Shown: positions 1-9,162 of the stretch, in pieces
Layout of the letters: every line of letters begins with the position of its first letter
Position numbering within the stretch: position 1 is the first letter of the stretch
Assembly (NCBI RefSeq): GCF_024806495.1
Contig: NZ_JANUFF010000009.1
Location: 1-64,000 of the forward strand
Origin: Chryseobacterium sp. JUb7
Lineage (GTDB): Bacteria > Bacteroidota > Bacteroidia > Flavobacteriales > Weeksellaceae
Direction of reading: 5' to 3'
Length of the DNA stretch: 64,000 nt
Position numbers and translations under genes: made by a program
Notes under the pieces: model-generated
Told to the model about the DNA's origin: nothing
Seen by the model: only the letters and a program-made list of their open reading frames with translations
Databases searched by the model: none

Positions 1-108
1 ATCAGTGAGAAAATTCATCAGGAAGTATTAAGTCTTCCTATTTCTCCGGTGATGAGCGATGAAGAGGTGAATAAGATAATTGAGATCATAAATAAGTATA
101 ATGTTTAA
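1..108 (+). CDS. C-terminal end of a DegT/DnrJ/EryC1/StrS-type aminotransferase (partial)
   Basis: Frame 1 is open from the window edge to a TAA at 106-108 and gives 35 residues. The tail contains LSLPISPVMSDEEVNKII, which matches the usual end of PLP-dependent sugar aminotransferases (a LSLPxxPxxSxEE motif followed by an amphipathic helix). Such enzymes aminate keto-sugar nucleotides. The next gene starts inside it with an 8-bp overlap, so the two are translationally coupled in the polysaccharide operon. The catalytic part lies outside the window, so the substrate cannot be judged. Confidence 0.7.
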   Translation: MSEKIHQEVLSLPISPVMSDEEVNKIIEIINKYNV

Positions 109-1372
109 AAAACTGCTTAAACTTTTATCTAACGATCTTGTAAAAGTATTTTCTTATACAAGTATTTCTACATTAATAAAAATAATATCTAGTTATGTAG
201 CAGTTAAGGTTGTTGCTAGTATTATTGGTCCTGCGGGAGTAGCCTTGGTAGGACAATTACAGAATTTTACAACAATTTTTACAACAATTGGTGCGGGTGG
301 AATTAATAATGGAGTTGTTAAGTATGTTTCAGAACATAAAGAAAATAAAAGTGAGCTACAAAAGTATCTTAGCAATGGTTTTAAGATAACTACTTTTTTT
401 TCTGTAATATCAGGATTAATATCAATTATTTTTTGTAAATACCTTAGTAAGTGGATTTTATTTGAAGATAGATATTATTATCTATTTGTTTTCTTTGGAA
501 TAAGTTTAATATTATCATCATTAAACAACTTTTTTTTGTCCATTTTAAACGGTTTTAAAGAATTCAAAATATTTGTGATTATTAGTATTATCACAAATAT
601 TGTCAGTCTTTTATTTACAATACTTTTAGTTAGTATTTATCATTTGGATGGGGCTTTAATAGCGGTTGTTACTTCTCAGGGATTTATACTTTTTATCACA
701 TTATTCTTTTTAATTAGAAAGGAATGGTTTTCAAAAAAATTAATAGCTCCGCTGGACAAGCAAATCGTAAAGAAATTTTTTTCTTACACTTTAATGGCTT
801 TTGTAAGCGCTATGACAGTTCCTATAGCTCAGTTGTTAATTAGAGGATATATTATCCAGAATTATTCTATAAAAGATGCAGGTTTTTGGGAAGGAATTAA
901 TAAGATTTCTGCAATGTATTTGATGTTTGTAACTACTTCTTTTAGTGTATATTATTTGCCAAGACTATCTGAAATAAATAATAATAGTTTACTACGAAAA
1001 GAAATTTTTAAGACTTATAAAGTTATGGCTCCTTTAGTATTCATAACATTATTAACTATTTACTTTTTAAAAGATTTTGTTATAAATATTCTTTTTACTA
1101 AGGAATTTTATCCTATGAAAGATTTATTTAAATGGCAATTGTTAGGAGACTTTTTTAAAATTTTAAGCTGGCTACTTGCTTTTATAATGGTTGCAAAATC
1201 TATGACCAAATTATTTATTTTCACCGAAATATTTTTTTCCGGATTATTAATATTGTTATCTTACTATTTTATAAATAGGGATGGCATGATAGGTGCGACA
1301 GAATCGTATTGTATTACTTATTTTGTTTATTTTGTATTGATGATTTTAATATTTAGAAAAAAATTATTTTAA
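101..1372 (+). CDS. wzx: O-antigen/polysaccharide flippase, Wzx (MATE/MOP superfamily)
   Basis: A 423-residue, very hydrophobic protein with about twelve predicted membrane segments. The N-terminal stretch with STLIKIISSYVAVKVVA followed by IGPAGVALVGQLQNF is typical of WzxE-type O-antigen translocases. It should flip the undecaprenyl-diphosphate-linked repeat unit across the inner membrane for polymerisation. It starts inside the stop of the upstream aminotransferase and is followed after 5 bp by a glycosyltransferase. Very low GC content, as is common for wzx genes. The family is confident; the exact substrate is not. Confidence 0.88.
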   Translation: MFKKLLKLLSNDLVKVFSYTSISTLIKIISSYVAVKVVASIIGPAGVALVGQLQNFTTIFTTIGAGGINNGVVKYVSEHKENKSELQKYLSNGFKITTFFSVISGLISIIFCKYLSKWILFEDRYYYLFVFFGISLILSSLNNFFLSILNGFKEFKIFVIISIITNIVSLLFTILLVSIYHLDGALIAVVTSQGFILFITLFFLIRKEWFSKKLIAPLDKQIVKKFFSYTLMAFVSAMTVPIAQLLIRGYIIQNYSIKDAGFWEGINKISAMYLMFVTTSFSVYYLPRLSEINNNSLLRKEIFKTYKVMAPLVFITLLTIYFLKDFVINILFTKEFYPMKDLFKWQLLGDFFKILSWLLAFIMVAKSMTKLFIFTEIFFSGLLILLSYYFINRDGMIGATESYCITYFVYFVLMILIFRKKLF

Positions 1373-1377
1373 AGATT

Positions 1378-2439
1378 ATGAAAATAATAATTCCTTTAAT
1401 TGGCTCTTTTGGAAAATCTGGTGGCTATCGAGTGTTATCACAACTTGCTAATTTTTGGATTAAAAAAGGAAATGAAGTAACATTTTTGTCTCATAATAAT
1501 GGCGAAGATCCTTATTTCCCTACTGATGCAGACATATTGTATTATGATAATTCAGGAAATGTTACAAGTGAAAAGAAAAATATAAAACCAAAATCTGTTT
1601 TAGAATTTTTTATTTTAAATAAAGCCCTTAAAAAAGCGCTTGATAAACTTGAAGCAGATATTGTTCTTGCGAATCATTCCTTTACAGCTGATCCTGTAAA
1701 AAAATCAATAATAAAAGCAAAGAAGTTTTATTACGTTCAGGCTTATGAACCAGAGTATTTTTACCATAAAAATTTAAAAAATTTTATACTTAAGAGAGCG
1801 AGTGAAAAATCGTATAAGCTAGGACTAAATATTATTGTTAATGCTTCTATGTATATGGATTATAAAGGGATAAAAACTCATCGGGTTGTTTTCCCTGGTT
1901 TAGATCTTAATGTTTTTAAACCATTGTCTAAGGATAAAAATGATTCGAAGATAATATTAGGTACCATAGGAAGAATTGAGGCATATAAAGGTACTTCATA
2001 TATTATAGATGCATTTAAAGAATTAAGAAAAGTATATGGTGAAAAAATAGAATTGCATGTGGCTTTTGGTGAAAAACATCTGGAAGATATAGATGGAATT
2101 ACTGTGGTGACGCTTCAGGGAGATATTGAATTGGCGGATTATTATAATTCGTTACATGTTTATATTAGTGCAGGAACAGTTCAGCTTGATGCAATACATT
2201 ATCCTGTTATTGAAGCAATGGCCTGCAAAACACCAGTAATTACGACCGGTTATTATCCTTCCAATAAAAGTAATTCATGGATTGTACCGATAAAAGATGC
2301 ATATGCAATTTTTAAAGAAGTTGAAAATTTACTTGGTGATCCAGATAGGATAAAAAAAGTAGAAACCGGCTATATGAATATTAAAGAATTTGATTGGGAA
2401 TATATAGCGAAAAAAATGCTTAAATATTTCAAAGAGTAA
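1378..2439 (+). CDS. Glycosyltransferase, GT4-like (GT-B fold)
   Basis: 353 residues. The N-terminal half has a Rossmann-like start (KIIIPLIGSFGKSGGYRVL) with the glycine-rich loop and GYRVL helix seen in GT4 enzymes. The C-terminal half has the donor-binding domain with GTIGRIEAYKGTSYI and the acidic motif HYPVIEAMACKTPVITT (E-x7-E type region near residues 280-295). It should add one sugar to the lipid-linked repeat on the cytoplasmic face. It is packed between the flippase and polymerase genes. Donor and acceptor are unknown. Confidence 0.85.
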   Translation: MKIIIPLIGSFGKSGGYRVLSQLANFWIKKGNEVTFLSHNNGEDPYFPTDADILYYDNSGNVTSEKKNIKPKSVLEFFILNKALKKALDKLEADIVLANHSFTADPVKKSIIKAKKFYYVQAYEPEYFYHKNLKNFILKRASEKSYKLGLNIIVNASMYMDYKGIKTHRVVFPGLDLNVFKPLSKDKNDSKIILGTIGRIEAYKGTSYIIDAFKELRKVYGEKIELHVAFGEKHLEDIDGITVVTLQGDIELADYYNSLHVYISAGTVQLDAIHYPVIEAMACKTPVITTGYYPSNKSNSWIVPIKDAYAIFKEVENLLGDPDRIKKVETGYMNIKEFDWEYIAKKMLKYFKE

Positions 2440-2476
2440 TAAAATTATTATTACTAAAACTGACAGGGATTAAAAA

Positions 2477-3541
2477 ATGGAAATCTATTATTTATTATTT
2501 ATATTTATAACAGTCTTAGGTATATTACCAATTGATAGAAAGATTAAGACATCTATCATTATAGCTGTTTTAACTATTTTTGCAGGGACGAGAGTAGATA
2601 TTGACAGCGACTATCCTTTATATAAAGATGTATTTGATTTCATTCCTAATACTTTTGCTGAATACAAAGAACTGTACACATTTGAAAGCTGTCTCTACTT
2701 TGTAACAGCATTTTCTAGATTTTTTTTTTACAGCAAAGAATCTATCATTAATTTCTCCTTTTTGACTTTTGCATTTTTAGGAGTAACGACTAAAATGATC
2801 TCCATATCAAAATATGCAAATTATTATGTATTATCAATTCTAATTTATCTTACGAACCTGTTTTTTATACAGGAAATGACTACCATAAGGGCAGGAGTAG
2901 CTGCGGGAATATTTTTACTCGCCATACCGGATATGATTGAAAAGAAATACTGGCTGTTTTTCTTAAAAATAGCCTTATGCTTTATATTCCATTCGAGTAG
3001 TGTATTTTTTATTATTGTTTTTGTTTTGGTGAAGTTTATTCCCAATATTAAGTATTATTATATAGGTCTGGGGGTTGCTTTTATACTTTTGGTTCTGAAT
3101 CTGGATATTGTAACGCTGTTAAGACTTGATTTAATATTTCCTAAGGTAGCAGTATATCTGGAGATTATGAGTTGGCTCGATGAGGGTAAAGTTAACTTAT
3201 TTAATTTCAGAATTATTTTCTCTCTGTTTTTCTTTTTATATTTTGCATATCATTATAAGAAGTATATTAAAGATGACTTATACTTTGATACATTATTTAA
3301 AATACATGTTATTTCATTAATCTTTTTCTTTGCTTTAAGTTTATCAGCCGTTACGTTTTCTTTACGATCTTTTGAACTTTTAAGTGTAATACAGATACTT
3401 TTATATCCATTAATGATAAAAACATTAGATCCCAAATTTAAAATTTGGGGATATGCAGCTATTATCATTATTTGTATATTTCAGCTTTATTATACCGTAG
3501 AAATATCAGACATTTTTAAACCATATAAAACTTGGCTTTAA
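2477..3541 (+). CDS. EpsG-family polysaccharide polymerase (Wzy-like)
   Basis: 354 residues, about ten hydrophobic segments. The motif TRVDIDSDYPLYKDVF near residues 38-55 and the later QEMTTIRAGVAAGIFLLAI are the hallmarks of the EpsG family, which acts as the Wzy polymerase joining repeat units on the periplasmic side. Position next to wzx and glycosyltransferases supports this role. There is a 37-bp gap upstream and only 4 bp to the next gene. Wzy-type proteins diverge strongly, so linkage specificity cannot be read from sequence. Confidence 0.82.
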   Translation: MEIYYLLFIFITVLGILPIDRKIKTSIIIAVLTIFAGTRVDIDSDYPLYKDVFDFIPNTFAEYKELYTFESCLYFVTAFSRFFFYSKESIINFSFLTFAFLGVTTKMISISKYANYYVLSILIYLTNLFFIQEMTTIRAGVAAGIFLLAIPDMIEKKYWLFFLKIALCFIFHSSSVFFIIVFVLVKFIPNIKYYYIGLGVAFILLVLNLDIVTLLRLDLIFPKVAVYLEIMSWLDEGKVNLFNFRIIFSLFFFLYFAYHYKKYIKDDLYFDTLFKIHVISLIFFFALSLSAVTFSLRSFELLSVIQILLYPLMIKTLDPKFKIWGYAAIIIICIFQLYYTVEISDIFKPYKTWL

Positions 3542-3545
3542 CACG

Positions 3546-4364
3546 ATGATTTTATTTGGAATAGTTACATACAGAGAAAGATTTTGGGAATGTAAATCTT
3601 TTAAGTCACTTTATCATTCATTTAAGAAAGATAAAGGAGACGATAAAATTCATATTTTTATTTTCGATAATACAGATATTGAAGACTGGGATTTAACGAC
3701 ACCCACTTTTCAGGATATTAAGCTTGAATACACAAATGATAAAAGAAATCCGGGGATCTCTTGTGCATACAATACAATCGCTGAATATGCCAGACAGAAT
3801 GACTATAATTATATTACATTCCTGGATCAGGATACGGAACTGCCGGATAATTTTTATGAAGTATATAAAAACTATTCATTAAAGGATTATTCTTTATGTG
3901 TACCACAGATTCATGCTAATAACAGGCTGGTATCACCAAGCCGTTATATTAATTTTAGATCCGTTTTGTATGAAAATTTAAATACGGATGAATTAGTGCT
4001 TAAAGGAAATTCCTGTATCAATACGGGCATGATGATTAAAAATGAAATATTTTTTATGAATAAAGGGTATAATTCCGCTTTAAGATTAGACTTTTGTGAT
4101 CATGAGTTTATTGAAAGACTATCTAAGTTTGATCTGAAAATGAAAATAATACCTATAATAATTAATCAAAATTTTTCTTTTTTAGATAATACTAAAAAAC
4201 AGGATGTTTTCAGATATAAATTATTTATAAAAGATCTTAAAACATATGCAAACTCTACCAATAAACAATTAAAGATGTTTTTCTATGTTGATTTACCAAG
4301 ATTGTTGAGTCTTACTTTACGACATAAAAGTTTGGAGTTTCTAAAAATTAGATTGAGATCATAA
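3546..4364 (+). CDS. Glycosyltransferase, GT2-like (GT-A fold)
   Basis: 272 residues. It begins with FGIVTYRERFWECKSF and has NPGISCAYNTIAEYA followed by YITFLDQDTELP, where DQD is the metal/nucleotide-sugar binding acidic motif of GT2 enzymes. This is close to the rhamnosyltransferase-type subgroup. It presumably adds a sugar to the lipid-linked repeat. The short intergenic distance to the EpsG-like gene (4 bp) indicates one operon. Substrate unknown. Confidence 0.82.
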   Translation: MILFGIVTYRERFWECKSFKSLYHSFKKDKGDDKIHIFIFDNTDIEDWDLTTPTFQDIKLEYTNDKRNPGISCAYNTIAEYARQNDYNYITFLDQDTELPDNFYEVYKNYSLKDYSLCVPQIHANNRLVSPSRYINFRSVLYENLNTDELVLKGNSCINTGMMIKNEIFFMNKGYNSALRLDFCDHEFIERLSKFDLKMKIIPIIINQNFSFLDNTKKQDVFRYKLFIKDLKTYANSTNKQLKMFFYVDLPRLLSLTLRHKSLEFLKIRLRS

Positions 4365-4381
4365 CTATACATGACAAGAAG

Positions 4382-5134
4382 ATGAAAAACACGGGCGTAT
4401 CGATATGCATGGCAGTTTACAACGGAGATAAGTATATAGAAGGACAACTGATTTCTATTCTTAATCAATTAAATGATAATGATGAAATTATTGTAGTAAA
4501 TGATTTCTCTAAGGATAAGACTATTGAAATTATTGAAGCATTTAAGGATTCTAGGATAAAAATTTTTCATAACGAAAAAAATATGGGACATGTTAAATCA
4601 TTTGAGAGAGCAATAGATTTGTCTAAAAATGAATTAATATTTCTAAGCGACCAGGATGATCTTTGGATGCCGAATAAAATCAAGATTTTTAAAGAGTATT
4701 TTGAGAAGCAAAATGTGCAGTTAGTCTCATCAAGTTTTACTTGTTTTGATAATGATTATAATACCAATAATGATGAAAAATATAAGCTATATCAAAACGA
4801 GTCTGCAAAATATTCTGAAAATATAATAAGAATATTTAAAGGCAATATACCTTACTTTGGTTGTGCAATGGGATTCAAAAGAGAATTCTTAAAAATAATA
4901 CTTCCTTTTCCTGAGTATGTAGAAGCCCATGATTTATGGATAGGAATGGCTGCCAATATTTTAAAATCAAATTTACATATTGAAGAAAACAGTATTCTGC
5001 ATAGAATACATAATGCAAATGCCACTCCTTCAAAACGTCCTCTTTCAAAAAAAATAAAATCCAGACTGGTTTTTATAAAATCATACCTTGAACTTAGAAA
5101 AAGAACTAAATATTTTGATATATTTAAAACCTAA
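4382..5134 (+). CDS. Glycosyltransferase family 2 protein
   Basis: 250 residues. The GT-A core is clear: GVSICMAVYNGDKYI at the N-terminus, EIIVVNDFSKDKT, and LIFLSDQDDLWMPNK (the DxD-type motif around residue 97). The final ~50 residues are basic and may contact the membrane or the lipid carrier. It lies 17 bp after the preceding GT2 gene, so the locus encodes at least two GT2-like and two GT4-like transferases. This fits a repeat unit of roughly four to six sugars, though that count is an inference. Confidence 0.87.
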   Translation: MKNTGVSICMAVYNGDKYIEGQLISILNQLNDNDEIIVVNDFSKDKTIEIIEAFKDSRIKIFHNEKNMGHVKSFERAIDLSKNELIFLSDQDDLWMPNKIKIFKEYFEKQNVQLVSSSFTCFDNDYNTNNDEKYKLYQNESAKYSENIIRIFKGNIPYFGCAMGFKREFLKIILPFPEYVEAHDLWIGMAANILKSNLHIEENSILHRIHNANATPSKRPLSKKIKSRLVFIKSYLELRKRTKYFDIFKT

Positions 5135-5174
5135 TTTCAGACCCCAATATTATTAAGACAGAACGCAAACATAA

Positions 5175-6311
5175 ATGAGAAATTATCAAATTTGTACAAA
5201 AACTATAATGGATACTTCCGATCCCAGGATTACTTTTAATGATGCCGGAGAAAGTGATTATTATACTAATTTTATGAATAGTATTCTTCCGGATTGGAAT
5301 TATGGAATCGGTAAAGAAGAAGAATTAAGCAAAATTGCTGAGAAAATAAAAAATAGTTCTTCAAATAAAGATTTTGATTGTATTATAGGAATTAGTGGAG
5401 GTTTGGATAGTTCTTATGCGGTATATGTAGCAAAGGAAGTGATGGGACTTAATCCCTTATTATATCATGTAGATGCAGGTTGGAATTCGCATCAGGCTAC
5501 CAGCAATATAGAAAAACTAATTAATGGATTAAATTTAGAGCTTTATACAGATGTTATAAACTGGGAAGAAATGAAAGATCTGCAACGGTCATTCTTTTAT
5601 GCTCAGGTTCCGGATTTAGATTTCCCCCAGGATACTGCTTTTTTTTCGAGTTTGTATAAATTCGCAAAAAAAAATAAAATTAAATATATTTTGACAGGTG
5701 CTAATTACAGTACCGAATGCTGCAGAGAACCTGAAGAATGGGGTGCATATCCGGGAATTGATAAAGTTTTACTCAATGATATTTATAAAAAATTTGGTAA
5801 TAATAAACTTAAAACATTTCCAATAATAGATATTTTAGTGTATAAAATTTATTATAAATATATTTTAGGAATGAAAGTCGTTCATCCCTTAAATTATGTT
5901 CCGTATGTCAAAAAAGATGTGGAAAAAATGCTTAATCAGAAATTTGACTGGAAGCCATTTAAGCATAAGCATCACGAATCACGATTTACCAGATTTTATG
6001 AAGATTTCTGGCTTCCTAAAAAATTCGGTTTTCATAAAAGACGCGCGCACTTCTCAAGCTTGATTTTAACAGGACAGATGTCTAGAGATGAAGCGTTGGA
6101 GAGAATTTCAGAACCTGAATTGGACGAACTTACTTTAAAAAATGAATTTGAATTTGTAGCTCAGAAAATGGGATTTAAAGTAGAGGAGTTATGGACAATA
6201 TTTAAAGGAAAAAATAAAACATATAAAGATTTTAAGTCTAAACGTGCCTTAATAGGAATGGGAATTCATATTACCCGTATTTTAGGCCTGGAAAGAAGAT
6301 TATTTAGATGA
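5175..6311 (+). CDS. N-acetyl sugar amidotransferase (PP-loop ATPase, WbpG/PseA family)
   Basis: 378 residues. The PP-loop motif SGGLDSSYAVYVAKE (about residues 74-88) is that of the adenine-nucleotide alpha-hydrolase fold used for amide or amidine formation. The N-terminal YQICTKTIMDTSDPRITF is typical of the N-acetyl sugar amidotransferase family, which includes Pseudomonas WbpG and Campylobacter PseA. The enzyme activates an acetamido group with ATP so that ammonia can convert it to an acetamidino group. Its stop overlaps the start of a HisH homologue by 4 bp, followed by a HisF homologue, the same trio seen in Pseudomonas O-antigen loci. The sugar substrate is not determined here. Confidence 0.88.
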   Translation: MRNYQICTKTIMDTSDPRITFNDAGESDYYTNFMNSILPDWNYGIGKEEELSKIAEKIKNSSSNKDFDCIIGISGGLDSSYAVYVAKEVMGLNPLLYHVDAGWNSHQATSNIEKLINGLNLELYTDVINWEEMKDLQRSFFYAQVPDLDFPQDTAFFSSLYKFAKKNKIKYILTGANYSTECCREPEEWGAYPGIDKVLLNDIYKKFGNNKLKTFPIIDILVYKIYYKYILGMKVVHPLNYVPYVKKDVEKMLNQKFDWKPFKHKHHESRFTRFYEDFWLPKKFGFHKRRAHFSSLILTGQMSRDEALERISEPELDELTLKNEFEFVAQKMGFKVEELWTIFKGKNKTYKDFKSKRALIGMGIHITRILGLERRLFR

Positions 6312-6922
6312 TTACAATTATAAACTATGGAATAGGAAATATAAATGCTTTTGTAAATATTTATAAAAGATTTGATATACCCGTTAATATTGCTGTAAAT
6401 GTTGATGATTTAAATAATGTAGACAAAATAATTCTGCCCGGGGTAGGTTCTTTTGATTATGCAATGCAAAGGCTTGCCGATTCAGGTATGAAAGACCGAC
6501 TCAATGAATTGGTATTGGAAGAGAAAAAGCATGTATTGGGAATATGTGTGGGAATGCAGCTTATGGCGGAATCTAGTGATGAAGGGACATTAGATGGTTT
6601 AGGATGGATTAAGGGACATGTGAAAAAAATAAATGTAGAAAATGTTCATCACAGGTCCAAATTACCACATATGGGATGGAACGATGTAGAACCAACAATA
6701 CATCATCCTATTTTTGATAAGATGAATGACAAACAGCTTTTTTATTTTCTGCATTCTTACTATTATAAACTTCAAAATCCTGAGAACTGTTTGGGAGTTA
6801 CCAATTATGGAGAAAAATTGGCCAGTGTTATCGGCAGAGATAATATTCTGGGGATTCAATGTCATCCGGAAAAAAGCCATGAAGCAGGTGAACTATTTTT
6901 AAAGAATTTCGCTAAATTATAA
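6308..6922 (+). CDS. hisH: HisH-like glutamine amidotransferase of the sugar-amidation set
   Basis: 204 residues, class I glutamine amidotransferase. The nucleophile lies in LGICVGMQLMAES (Cys near residue 80) and the other triad members in GIQCHPEKSHEAG (His and Glu near 186-188). It releases ammonia from glutamine. In this setting, between a WbpG/PseA-like amidotransferase and a HisF homologue and far from other histidine genes, it most likely feeds ammonia to sugar amidation rather than to histidine synthesis. Its start overlaps the upstream stop, indicating coupled translation. Confidence 0.88.
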   Translation: MITIINYGIGNINAFVNIYKRFDIPVNIAVNVDDLNNVDKIILPGVGSFDYAMQRLADSGMKDRLNELVLEEKKHVLGICVGMQLMAESSDEGTLDGLGWIKGHVKKINVENVHHRSKLPHMGWNDVEPTIHHPIFDKMNDKQLFYFLHSYYYKLQNPENCLGVTNYGEKLASVIGRDNILGIQCHPEKSHEAGELFLKNFAKL

Positions 6923-6927
6923 TTATT

Positions 6928-7686
6928 ATGTTGAGACCCAGAATTATAGTTAGCTTGTTATTGGAAAATGAAGGTTTGGTAAAAACTAAAAAATTTAAAG
7001 ATCCTCGATATATTGGAGATCCTATAAATACGGTTAAAATCTTTAATGAAAAAAAAGTTGATGAACTTTGTATATTTGATATAGGTGCCACAACACAAAA
7101 TTATCAACCCAATTATGACCTTATCGCCAATATTGCAGCCCAATCGAGAATGCCGATTTGCTATGGAGGTGGCATAAAAAATGCAGAACAGGCCCAGAAG
7201 ATATTTAATCTCGGAATTGAAAAGATAGCCATTAGCAGCGTGATTTTTACACAACCTGATATTATTGAATCTATAGCAGATAAAGTAGGTGTTCAAAGTG
7301 TTGTAGCGGTCTTGGATGTCAAAAAGAAAATTTTTGGAGGTTATGAAATTTATATTAATAACGGAAAAAAAGTAATTACAGAAAATATTTTTTCGCTGGT
7401 TTCGGATTTAGAAAAAAGAGGCGTTGGTGAAATAATAATAAACAATATAGATTTAGATGGAACAGGCAAAGGATATGATTTTAATCTTATTGAGAAAATA
7501 ACTGAAAAGCTATCCATCCCGGTGACAGTAGTAGGTGGTGCCGGTTCTTTAAACGATATAAAAAAATTAATTGAACATTTTGGTATCATTGGTGCAGCCG
7601 CTGGTAGCCTTTTTGTATTTAAAGGGAAATATAATGCTGTTCTCATCAATTATCCAGATTATGAATTAAAAAATACTCTTTACTAA
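6928..7686 (+). CDS. hisF: HisF-like cyclase subunit homologue of the sugar-amidation set
   Basis: 252 residues, (beta/alpha)8 barrel of the HisA/HisF family. CYGGGIKNAEQA, VVAVLDVKKK, NNIDLDGTGKGYD and TVVGGAGSLNDI match the HisF phosphate-binding loops, and the second catalytic Asp (in VLDVKK) is kept. The first strand reads RIIVSLLLENEGLV where true HisF proteins read RII-x-CLDVKDGR-VV, so the catalytic Asp equivalent to Thermotoga HisF Asp11 is Leu. This argues against a role in histidine synthesis. It more likely pairs with the HisH homologue to activate it and channel ammonia to the sugar amidotransferase. Confidence 0.85.
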   Translation: MLRPRIIVSLLLENEGLVKTKKFKDPRYIGDPINTVKIFNEKKVDELCIFDIGATTQNYQPNYDLIANIAAQSRMPICYGGGIKNAEQAQKIFNLGIEKIAISSVIFTQPDIIESIADKVGVQSVVAVLDVKKKIFGGYEIYINNGKKVITENIFSLVSDLEKRGVGEIIINNIDLDGTGKGYDFNLIEKITEKLSIPVTVVGGAGSLNDIKKLIEHFGIIGAAAGSLFVFKGKYNAVLINYPDYELKNTLY

Positions 7687-7693
7687 AATTATT

Positions 7694-8728
7694 ATGCAAA
7701 TAAAAAATAAAACACTACTTATTACAGGTGGAACAGGTTCTTTCGGAACTGCTGTTTTGAGAAAGTTTATCAATACAGAACATTTTAAAGAAATTCGTAT
7801 TTTTTCTCGTGATGAGAAAAAGCAGGATGATATGAGAAACCAGTTTAAAAACGATAAACTGAAGTTCTATATTGGTGATGTGAGGGATTATAAAAGTGTT
7901 GAGCCTGCAATGAGAGGAGTGGATTATGTTTTCCATGCCGCTGCATTGAAACAGGTTCCTTCTTGTGAATTTTTTCCGATGCAAGCTGTAAAAACCAATG
8001 TGGAAGGGACACAAAATGTTATTGATGCTGCCGCACAAAATAAAGTTAAAAAAGTAATCTGTTTAAGTACAGATAAAGCTGCTTATCCTATTAATGCAAT
8101 GGGGATTTCTAAGGCTATGATGGAAAAGGTAGCTGTTGCAGCTTCCAGAAATCTGGAGGAAACAGTAGTCTGTCTTACCCGTTATGGAAATGTGATGGCT
8201 TCCAGAGGTTCTGTTATTCCGTTATTTACAAAGCAAATTAAAGAAGGTGGAGATATTACAATTACGGATCCTAATATGACGCGTTTCCTGATGTCATTGG
8301 AAGAAGCTGTAGATTTGGTATTATTTGCTTTTGAACATGGAAATCCTGGAGATCTTTTCGTAAATAAGGCTCCGGCAGGAACAATTGGAGATTTGGCTCA
8401 GGCACTCAAAGAAATGTTTAAAGCAGATAATCCGATAAAAATTATTGGGACCAGACATGGTGAAAAGTTATATGAAACACTTTGTACCCGTGAAGAAATG
8501 ATCAAAGCTGAGGATATGGGAGACTTCTATAGAATCCCCGCAGATAACAGAGATCTGAATTATGCGCAATATTTCTCTGAAGGAACTGAAGATATATCAA
8601 AAATCGAAGACTATCATTCTCACAATACGGAGCAGCAGGATGTTGAAGGAATGAAAAAGCTTTTAATGAAACTTCCACTGATCAGAAAAGAAGTTTTAGG
8701 AGAAGATATTCTGCAATATCCGGATTAA
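7694..8728 (+). CDS. fnlA: UDP-GlcNAc C4,6-dehydratase/5-epimerase, FnlA/WbjB/CapE family
   Basis: 344 residues, extended short-chain dehydrogenase. The NAD-binding motif TGGTGSFGTAV is at residues 10-20, and the active-site region reads STDKAAYPINAMGISKAMME, with Met in place of the classic Tyr as in FlaA1/CapE-type enzymes. It carries out the first step of UDP-L-FucNAc synthesis: 4,6-dehydration with 5-epimerisation of UDP-GlcNAc. The FnlB and FnlC homologues follow at 9162 and 11493, completing the pathway. Spacing to the previous gene is 7 bp. Confidence 0.9.
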   Translation: MQIKNKTLLITGGTGSFGTAVLRKFINTEHFKEIRIFSRDEKKQDDMRNQFKNDKLKFYIGDVRDYKSVEPAMRGVDYVFHAAALKQVPSCEFFPMQAVKTNVEGTQNVIDAAAQNKVKKVICLSTDKAAYPINAMGISKAMMEKVAVAASRNLEETVVCLTRYGNVMASRGSVIPLFTKQIKEGGDITITDPNMTRFLMSLEEAVDLVLFAFEHGNPGDLFVNKAPAGTIGDLAQALKEMFKADNPIKIIGTRHGEKLYETLCTREEMIKAEDMGDFYRIPADNRDLNYAQYFSEGTEDISKIEDYHSHNTEQQDVEGMKKLLMKLPLIRKEVLGEDILQYPD

Positions 8729-8736
8729 AAAATCTC

Positions 8737-9162
8737 ATGGAAATTCCTAAAATAATCAAAGGAGGAAAGTATTCTGATGAAAGAGGAAATCTTTTTTTTA
8801 ATAATGAGTTTGATGCATCAGCCATTAAAAGAATTTATTATATAGAGAATACGAATATTGAATTTGTAAGGGGCTGGACAGGCCATCAAATCGAGCAAAG
8901 ATGGTTTTCTGCAATCCAAGGAAGCTTCAATATAAAACTTATAAAAATTGATAACTGGGAAGCCCCGTCAAAAAAATCAGAGATTTTAGAATTTAAATTA
9001 AGTTCTGATACATTAAATATTATTCACATTCCGAAAGGATATGTGACTGCAATTCAGGCCATCGAAAAAGGTTCAAAGCTTCTTGTCATGGCCGATTATT
9101 CTTTAGGGGAAATTGTGGATGTTTATCGTTTCCCGATAGATTATTTTGAAAAATTAAAATAA
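8737..9162 (+). CDS. Cupin-fold sugar epimerase/ketoisomerase-like protein (WxcM/FdtA-like)
   Basis: 141 residues with a single beta-barrel cupin pattern: SDERGNLFFNNEF, RGWTGHQIEQRWFSAIQG and HIPKGYVTAIQAIEKG. This resembles the FdtA/WxcM sugar-ketoisomerase-like group. It sits between fnlA (9 bp gap) and fnlB (1-bp stop/start overlap), so it probably acts on, or controls flow through, the keto-sugar intermediates of that pathway. Whether it is catalytic is uncertain: the HxH pair of active FdtA is reduced to one His in GHQIEQ. Confidence 0.65.
   Translation: MEIPKIIKGGKYSDERGNLFFNNEFDASAIKRIYYIENTNIEFVRGWTGHQIEQRWFSAIQGSFNIKLIKIDNWEAPSKKSEILEFKLSSDTLNIIHIPKGYVTAIQAIEKGSKLLVMADYSLGEIVDVYRFPIDYFEKLK

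Noticed and set aside
6308..7686. HisH and HisF as part of a histidine operon
   Set aside because: No other histidine gene is near, a sugar amidotransferase precedes them, and the HisF copy lacks a catalytic Asp.
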